The notes beneath the pieces were generated by a model that ran no database searches, was not told the origin of the DNA, and saw only the letters and a program-made list of their open reading frames with translations. A stretch of 64,000 nt of DNA from Alloyangia pacifica. GTDB taxonomy: Bacteria > Pseudomonadota > Alphaproteobacteria > Rhodobacterales > Rhodobacteraceae. A program made the translations under genes and the position numbers. This document shows, in pieces, positions 58,865-64,000 of this stretch; the first letter of the stretch is position 1; each line of letters opens with the position of its first letter. The stretch lies in the NCBI RefSeq assembly GCF_020524285.1, contig NZ_JAIVKX010000012.1, forward strand, positions 1-64,000, given 5' to 3'.

Positions 58865-58888
58865 CCCCGGCGCGCGTTTGCGCCGGGG
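58865..58888 (+). other. Hairpin between rhaS and rhaT
   Basis: CCCCGGCGC (58865-58873), loop of six, GCGCCGGGG (58880-58888): perfect 9-bp stem without a T-run, placed as the hairpins in the other three transporter operons. Confidence 0.6.
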
Positions 58889-58919
58889 TCCCACCCAAAC
58901 CCACTTATCGGGGGCCTCG

Positions 58920-60476
58920 ATGCAAGTCAGCCTCACCACCCCGCCCGTCGCCGAGTCACGCAACGGGGCGACGGCCGATGCCGCGCCCGTGCTGCGGCTC
59001 GAGGGGATCACCAAGACATTCCCGGGGGTGAAGGCCCTCGACGGCGTCACGCTCGAGCTCTACCCCGGTCAGGTCACCGCGCTGGTGGGCGAGAACGGCG
59101 CGGGCAAGTCGACCATCGTCAAGACGCTCACGGGCATCTACCAGCCCGACGGCGGCACGATTTCCCTTGGCGGGGAGCCGGTGCACTTCGCCACCGCCCA
59201 GGACGCCACCGCCGCCGGGATCACCGCGATCCACCAGGAGACGGTGCTCTTCGACGAGCTTTCCGTCGCCGAGAACATCTTCATCGGCCATGCGCCGCGC
59301 GGGCGGTTCGGCCTGATCGACTGGTCGAAGATGCGCCGTGATGCCCAGGAGATCCTGTCGCGCATCGACGCCGATCTCGACCCCGACATGCCGTTGCGCG
59401 AGCTCGGGATCGCCTCGAAGCACCTCGTGGCCATCGCCCGCGCGCTCTCGGTGGACGCCCGCGTCGTCATCATGGACGAGCCCACCGCCGCGCTCTCGCA
59501 CAAGGAGATCGAGGAGCTCTACGAGCTGGTCGAGCGCCTGCGCGCCGAGGGCCGCGCCATCCTCTTCATCTCGCACAAGTTCGACGAGATCTTCCGCATC
59601 GCCGACCGCTACACGGTCTTCCGTGACGGGCAGCACGTGGGCTCGGGCCTTATCGCGGACGTGGACGAGGCCGAGCTGGTGCGCCTGATGGTGGGCCGTT
59701 CGGTGGACCAGATCTTCCCGCAGCGCGCCCACAACGTCGGCGACGAGGTGCTTAAGGTCGTGGGCTACGCCCATCCCACCGAGTTCGACGAGATCAACTT
59801 CACCCTGCGCCGCGGCGAGATCCTCGGCTTCTACGGGCTGGTCGGGGCAGGGCGCTCCGAGGTCATGCAGGCGCTCTTCGGGGTCACCCGGCCCAGCAAG
59901 GGCGCGGTGCGCATCGACGGGCAGGTGCGGGTGATCCGCTCTCCGGCCGAGGCGGTCGAGAATGGCATCGTCTACGTCCCAGAGGACCGCGGCAGGCAGG
60001 GGGCGGTGATCGGCCTGCCGATCTTCCAGAACGTCACGCTGCCCTCGTTGGCGCAGACCTCGCGGGGCGGCTTCCTGCGCCTGTCCGAGGAGTTCGCCCT
60101 CGCGCGCGAATATACGGAACGGCTCGACCTGCGTGCCGCGGCGCTGGATCAGGACGTCGGCAACCTCTCGGGCGGCAACCAGCAGAAGGTGGTGATCGCC
60201 AAGTGGCTGGCGACGAAACCCAAGGTGATCATCCTCGACGAGCCCACCAAGGGCATCGACATCGGCTCCAAGGCGGCGGTGCACGGCTTCATGGCCGAGC
60301 TCGCGGCGCAGGGCCTGTCGGTGATCATGGTCAGCTCCGAGATCCCCGAGGTGCTCGGCATGTCCGACCGCGTCATCGTCATGCGCGAGGGGCTCATCGC
60401 CGCCGAGCTCGAGGGCGAGGCGCTCACCCCGGAAAACCTCGTGCGCCACGCCGCCGGCATCGGGGCGCAGCCATGA
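58920..60476 (+). CDS. rhaT: Rhamnose ABC transporter ATPase
   Basis: 518 aa from ATG 58920. Two domains: [28 protein letters not shown] and ISHKFDEIFRI in the first; degenerate GLVGAGRSEVMQALFG and [16 protein letters not shown] in the second. Position between the rhamnose-binding protein and two permease genes identifies it as RhaT of the ABC type (not the E. coli symporter of the same name). Confidence 0.9.
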   Translation: MQVSLTTPPVAESRNGATADAAPVLRLEGITKTFPGVKALDGVTLELYPGQVTALVGENGAGKSTIVKTLTGIYQPDGGTISLGGEPVHFATAQDATAAGITAIHQETVLFDELSVAENIFIGHAPRGRFGLIDWSKMRRDAQEILSRIDADLDPDMPLRELGIASKHLVAIARALSVDARVVIMDEPTAALSHKEIEELYELVERLRAEGRAILFISHKFDEIFRIADRYTVFRDGQHVGSGLIADVDEAELVRLMVGRSVDQIFPQRAHNVGDEVLKVVGYAHPTEFDEINFTLRRGEILGFYGLVGAGRSEVMQALFGVTRPSKGAVRIDGQVRVIRSPAEAVENGIVYVPEDRGRQGAVIGLPIFQNVTLPSLAQTSRGGFLRLSEEFALAREYTERLDLRAAALDQDVGNLSGGNQQKVVIAKWLATKPKVIILDEPTKGIDIGSKAAVHGFMAELAAQGLSVIMVSSEIPEVLGMSDRVIVMREGLIAAELEGEALTPENLVRHAAGIGAQP

Positions 60477-60505
60477 CCCAAGCGCCAACCCAAGCCACTT
60501 CTTCT

Positions 60506-60575
60506 CTTTCCAAATACGCCGGGGGTGAATTCGCGCAGCGAAGAGGGGGCAGCGCCCCCCAGCCCCCCTCACCAG
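60506..60575. repeat. Roseobacter-type short interspersed repeat, copy 2
   Basis: TTCCAAATACGCCGGGGGTGAA, then CGCGCAGCGAAGAGGGGGCAGCGCCCCCC: the same parts as the copy at 49125 in inverse orientation but diverged. It fills the only sizeable gap inside the rha operon, between rhaT and rhaP. Confidence 0.5.
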
Positions 60576-60588
60576 CAGGAGCCGCCCT

Positions 60589-61569
60589 ATGACCCAGTTC
60601 CTGAAATCCCGCGAGGCGATCCTGTCGGCCGCGATCCTCGCGCTGCTGATGCTGATCGCCAGCCGCTTCCCGGCCTTCGTGGCGCCCAGCAACCTCGCGC
60701 GGGTCTTCACCGACACCTCGCCGCTGATCCTGCTGGCGCTGGGGCAGACGGTGGTGATCCTCACCCGCTGCATCGACCTGTCGGTGGCCGCCAACCTCGC
60801 GCTCACCGGCATGGTCTGCGCCATGCTCAACGCCACCTACCCGGGCGTGCCGGTGGCGGTGATCCTGGTGCTCGCGCTCGTCATGGGCGCGGTGATGGGC
60901 ATGGTCAACGGTCTGCTGGTGTGGAAGCTGAACATCCCGCCCATCGTGGTGACGCTGGGCACGATGACCATCTACCGCGGCATTATCTTCGTCATCTCCG
61001 GCGGCGCCTGGGTCAACGCTCACGAGATGAGCCATGCCTTCACCGGCTTCCCGCGCGCAGAGCTGCTCGGCCTGCCGGTGCTGGCCTGGATCGCCATCCT
61101 CGTCACCGGGCTGTTCTTCCTCGGCATCGCGCGCACCCCGCTGGGCCGCGCCTTCTACGCCGTGGGCGGCAACCCGCATGCGGCGGTCTATACCGGCATC
61201 GATGTCGGGAAGACCCAGTTCATGGCCTTCACCATCTCCGGCATGCTCGCGGGGCTTACGGGCTATCTCTGGGTCGCCCGCTACTCGGTGGCCTATGTCG
61301 ACATCGCCGGCGGCTTCGAGCTGGAGGTGGTCGCCGCCTGCGTCATCGGCGGCATCTCCATCGCCGGCGGGGCGGGGACCATCCTCGGCACGCTGCTCGG
61401 CGCGCTCTTCCTCGGCATCGTCAAGAACGCCCTGCCGGTGGTCGACATCTCGCCGTTCTGGCAGCTCGCCATCTCGGGCACGGCGATCATCGTCGCGGTG
61501 GCCTTCAACACCCGTTCGGGCCGCAACAAGGGCCGCATCATCCTCAAGCGCGCGGAGGGCCACGCATGA
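60589..61569 (+). CDS. rhaP: Rhamnose ABC transporter permease
   Basis: 326 aa, AGGAG upstream of ATG 60589. About nine membrane segments with [20 protein letters not shown] and [16 protein letters not shown], the permease motif pair. First of two permeases, overlapping rhaQ by 4 bp. Confidence 0.9.
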   Translation: MTQFLKSREAILSAAILALLMLIASRFPAFVAPSNLARVFTDTSPLILLALGQTVVILTRCIDLSVAANLALTGMVCAMLNATYPGVPVAVILVLALVMGAVMGMVNGLLVWKLNIPPIVVTLGTMTIYRGIIFVISGGAWVNAHEMSHAFTGFPRAELLGLPVLAWIAILVTGLFFLGIARTPLGRAFYAVGGNPHAAVYTGIDVGKTQFMAFTISGMLAGLTGYLWVARYSVAYVDIAGGFELEVVAACVIGGISIAGGAGTILGTLLGALFLGIVKNALPVVDISPFWQLAISGTAIIVAVAFNTRSGRNKGRIILKRAEGHA

Positions 61570-62567
61570 CCGAGACCGCATCCCACGGGCAGGCGCCCCG
61601 CCACATCCCCGACCGGCTGCAGGGCCCGGGCGCGCGGCTGCTGAAGAGCTGGGAGCTGCTGCTCTTCGCCGTCGCCGTGGCCATCTTCGTCGCCAACAGC
61701 TTCGCCTCGCCCTATTTCCTCAACGCCTGGAACCTCAGCGACGCCACCTTCAATTTCACCGAAAAGGCGATGATCGCCTTTGCCATGGCGCTGCTGATCA
61801 TCAGCGGCGAGATCGACCTCTCGGTCGCCTCGATTATCGCGCTTTGCTCCACCGCCATGGGGGCGGCGGTGCAATACGGCGCGGGCACGCCCGAGATCGT
61901 GCTGATCGGCCTGGCCACGGGTCTCGCCTGTGGCGCCTTCAACGCGGTGCTTGTGACGAAGATGGGGTTGCCGTCCATCGTGGTGACCATCGGCACGATG
62001 AGTCTCTTCCGCGGCATTTCCTACATCGTGCTCGGCGATGGCGCCTACCGCGGCTACCCGGCGGACTTCGCCTACTTCGGGCAGGGCTACGTCTTCTGGG
62101 TGATCTCCTTCGAGTTCGTGCTCTTCGCCCTCTTGGCGGTGCTCTATTACATCCTGCTGCACCGGACCAACTTCGGGCGCATGGTCTATGCCATCGGCAA
62201 CAATGCCACCGCCGCCAGCTTCTCGGGCATCCGGGTGGCGCGGGTGAAGTTCATCCTCTTCCTGCTCACCGGGCTCATGTCGGGCGTCGCGGCGATCTGC
62301 CTGACCTCGCGGCTCGGCTCGACGCGTCCGTCCATCGCCTTCGGCTGGGAGCTCGAGGTGGTGACCATGGTGGTGCTCGGCGGCGTGTCGATCCTCGGCG
62401 GCTCGGGCTCGATTCCCGGCGTGGTGATCGCCGCCTTCGTCATGGGGCTGGTGACCTTCGGGCTGGGGCTGCTGAACGTGCCGGGCATCGTCATGTCGAT
62501 CTTCATCGGCCTGCTGCTGATCGGGGTCATCGCCCTGCCGCGGCTCTGGGCCATGTGGAGGCGCTGA
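61566..62567 (+). CDS. rhaQ: Rhamnose ABC transporter permease
   Basis: 333 aa from ATG 61566. About nine membrane segments with [19 protein letters not shown] and [19 protein letters not shown]. Partner of RhaP. Its stop overlaps the mutarotase start by one base (TGATG). Confidence 0.9.
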   Translation: MTETASHGQAPRHIPDRLQGPGARLLKSWELLLFAVAVAIFVANSFASPYFLNAWNLSDATFNFTEKAMIAFAMALLIISGEIDLSVASIIALCSTAMGAAVQYGAGTPEIVLIGLATGLACGAFNAVLVTKMGLPSIVVTIGTMSLFRGISYIVLGDGAYRGYPADFAYFGQGYVFWVISFEFVLFALLAVLYYILLHRTNFGRMVYAIGNNATAASFSGIRVARVKFILFLLTGLMSGVAAICLTSRLGSTRPSIAFGWELEVVTMVVLGGVSILGGSGSIPGVVIAAFVMGLVTFGLGLLNVPGIVMSIFIGLLLIGVIALPRLWAMWRR

Positions 62568-62881
62568 TGGAGAAATACGCCTTCCGCATGGAGCTGAACC
62601 CCGGCTGCGCCGAGGAGTACAAGCGCCGCCACGACGCGATCTGGCCCGAACTGGTCACGCTGCTGAAGGAGGCCGGGGTCGAGGATTACTCGATCCACCT
62701 CGATCCCGAGACGAACCATCTCTTCGGTGTGCTCTGGCGGCGCGAGGACCACGGCATGGACGCGCTGCCGCAGACCGAGGTCATGCAGCGCTGGTGGGCG
62801 CATATGGCCGACATCATGCGCACCCATCCGGACAACGCGCCGGTGGCGGTGCCGCTCGAGCCCATGTTTCACATGAAATGA
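62567..62881 (+). CDS. rhaU: L-rhamnose mutarotase
   Basis: 104 aa, the normal length. [34 protein letters not shown] with catalytic-region H22, and [18 protein letters not shown] are family hallmarks. Interconverts rhamnose anomers in the cytoplasm. Lies seven bases before the kinase gene. Confidence 0.93.
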   Translation: MEKYAFRMELNPGCAEEYKRRHDAIWPELVTLLKEAGVEDYSIHLDPETNHLFGVLWRREDHGMDALPQTEVMQRWWAHMADIMRTHPDNAPVAVPLEPMFHMK

Positions 62882-62888
62882 GATCGCG

Positions 62889-64000
62889 ATGACCAAGCCG
62901 CCCCGCCCGAGCCCCCGTCATGTCGCCGTCTGGGACATCGGCAAGACCAACGCCAAGCTCGCCGTCGTCGACATTGCCAGCATGTCCGAGATCGGCGTGC
63001 GGACCCTGCCGAACAGGGTACTGCGTGACGGCCCCTATCCGCATTACGACATCGAAGGGCTCCGGGCCTTCCTGCTGGAGGGGCTGACCGCGCTTCAGCG
63101 CGAGCACGGCATTGACGCGATCAGCATCACCACCCATGGCGCCTCGCTGGTGCTGCTCGATGGGGCAGGGGCGCTGGCCTGCCCGGTGCTGGATTACGAA
63201 CATGACGGGCCGGACGGGCTGGCCGATGCCTACGATCAGCTCCGCCCGGACTTTGCCCTCACCGGCTCGCCGCGCCTGCCGATGGGGCTGAACGCGGGCG
63301 CGCAGCTGCATTGGCTGCTGGAAACCCGGCCCGGGCTGCGCGAGCGGCTGGCGCAGGTGGTGACCTATCCACAGTACTGGTCGGGTTTGCTCACCGGGCG
63401 GTTCGGCTGCGAATACACCTCGCTCGGCTGCCACACCGACCTGTGGCAACCGCGCGAGGGGCGTTTCTCTGCGCTGGTCGCCGCGCTCGGGCTCGAGGGG
63501 AAGATGGCACCGTTGGCCCATGCGGGCGATGTGGCCGGGACGCTGCTGCCGGAGATCGCCGCGCAGACGGGGATCGCGCCGGAGACGCCGGTGCTCTCGG
63601 GCATCCACGATTCCAACGCCTCGCTGCTGCCGCACCTCAAGGCGCTGCCACAGCCCTTCGCGGTGGTCTCGACCGGCACCTGGGTGATCTCCATGGCCGT
63701 CGGCGGCGCGCAGGTGCCGCTCGATCCGGCGCGCGACCTGCTGATCAACGTGAACGCGCTTGGCGGCCCGACCCCCTCGGCCCGCTTCATGGGCGGGCGC
63801 GAGTACGAGAGTCTGAAGCCCGAGACCGGCCCGCACTCGGACCGCGACGTGAGCGCCGTTCTGCAGCGGCAGGCCATGTTGCTACCCTCGGTCGAGACCT
63901 CCTCCGGCCCGTTTCCCGGGCGGCACGGCGGTTGGTCCGAGGCGATGTCGCCCGGCGAGAAATCCGTGGCGTTGGCCTTTTACCTCGGGCTGATGACCGC
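62889..64000 (+). CDS. rhaK: Rhamnulokinase-type FGGY kinase, C-terminus beyond the window
   Basis: At least 370 codons from ATG 62889. Opens HVAVWDIGKTNAKLAVVD, the FGGY phosphate-binding loop, with later HDSNASLLPHL and VVSTGTWVISMAVGG. FGGY kinase of the type found at the end of rhaRSTPQUK, expected to phosphorylate rhamnose or rhamnulose. The gene has no stop before the right edge, so the end is missing. Confidence 0.88.
   Translation, partial: MTKPPRPSPRHVAVWDIGKTNAKLAVVDIASMSEIGVRTLPNRVLRDGPYPHYDIEGLRAFLLEGLTALQREHGIDAISITTHGASLVLLDGAGALACPVLDYEHDGPDGLADAYDQLRPDFALTGSPRLPMGLNAGAQLHWLLETRPGLRERLAQVVTYPQYWSGLLTGRFGCEYTSLGCHTDLWQPREGRFSALVAALGLEGKMAPLAHAGDVAGTLLPEIAAQTGIAPETPVLSGIHDSNASLLPHLKALPQPFAVVSTGTWVISMAVGGAQVPLDPARDLLINVNALGGPTPSARFMGGREYESLKPETGPHSDRDVSAVLQRQAMLLPSVETSSGPFPGRHGGWSEAMSPGEKSVALAFYLGLMT

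Noticed and set aside
53366-64000. Idea that the rhamnose genes are for dTDP-rhamnose synthesis, as on some biofilm plasmids
   Set aside because: Isomerase, aldolase, kinase, mutarotase and importer are catabolic; no rmlABCD genes are present.

Overview
The window looks like DNA from a GC-rich alphaproteobacterium of the Rhodobacteraceae (Roseobacter-type). Evidence is a CcrM GANTC methylase, the DUF484-XerC pair, a DnaA-like plasmid initiator with ParAB, ChvE/GguAB sugar uptake, and a rhamnose locus in the rhizobial rhaDI / rhaRSTPQUK order. I saw no rRNA, tRNA, CRISPR array or transposase.

Layout. 1-4.4 kb: surface polysaccharide sugar genes (partial UDP-glucose dehydrogenase, UDP-glucuronate 4-epimerase) flank an unusual three-gene cassette on the minus strand. 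It encodes a 73-aa peptide with a twin-arginine-like leader and a Lys/His-repeat tail, an HPr-kinase-related enzyme and a nucleotidyltransferase. 4.4-10 kb: a stress protein, an atypical response regulator and core chromosome-type genes (DUF484, xerC, rnhB, ccrM). 10-21.6 kb: a catecholate-type siderophore locus with uptake ABC genes, a trilactone-type esterase, a serine NRPS, an aryl carrier protein and an aryl-AMP ligase; an iron-rhodo-box-like palindrome separates uptake and esterase genes. 21.8-30.9 kb: a dienelactone hydrolase, a small lipoprotein, a GntR regulator with a PQQ glucose/quinate-type dehydrogenase, then an ExbB-ExbD-ExbD-TonB operon headed by an unrecognised four-cysteine exported protein, and a LuxR solo. 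31-34 kb: a TAXI-type TRAP transporter. 34-49 kb: an oxidative L-arabinose/D-galactose pathway with ChvE-GguAB and its LysR regulator, then a YtfQRT-YjfF furanose transporter. 49-53.3 kb: a plasmid-type replication and partition module (DnaA-like initiator, origin-like intergenic region, parA, parB, three copies of a 16-bp palindrome, a GANTC cluster). 53.3-64 kb: L-rhamnose catabolism and transport, running off the right edge in the kinase gene.

The genes fit a marine heterotroph that takes up plant or algal sugars through separate ABC systems and degrades arabinose/galactose oxidatively and rhamnose by the isomerase-kinase-aldolase route. It scavenges iron with a serine-based aryl-capped siderophore powered by TonB. 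In all four substrate-binding protein operons the binding-protein gene comes first and is followed by a hairpin before the transporter genes.

Most worth follow-up: the peptide/HprK-like/nucleotidyltransferase cassette; the plasmid-type replication module on the same contig as core chromosomal genes; the palindrome array that begins on the parB stop codon; and the second ExbD, which has Asn where the proton-carrying Asp is expected. All functions are read from sequence and remembered family features; no database search was run.
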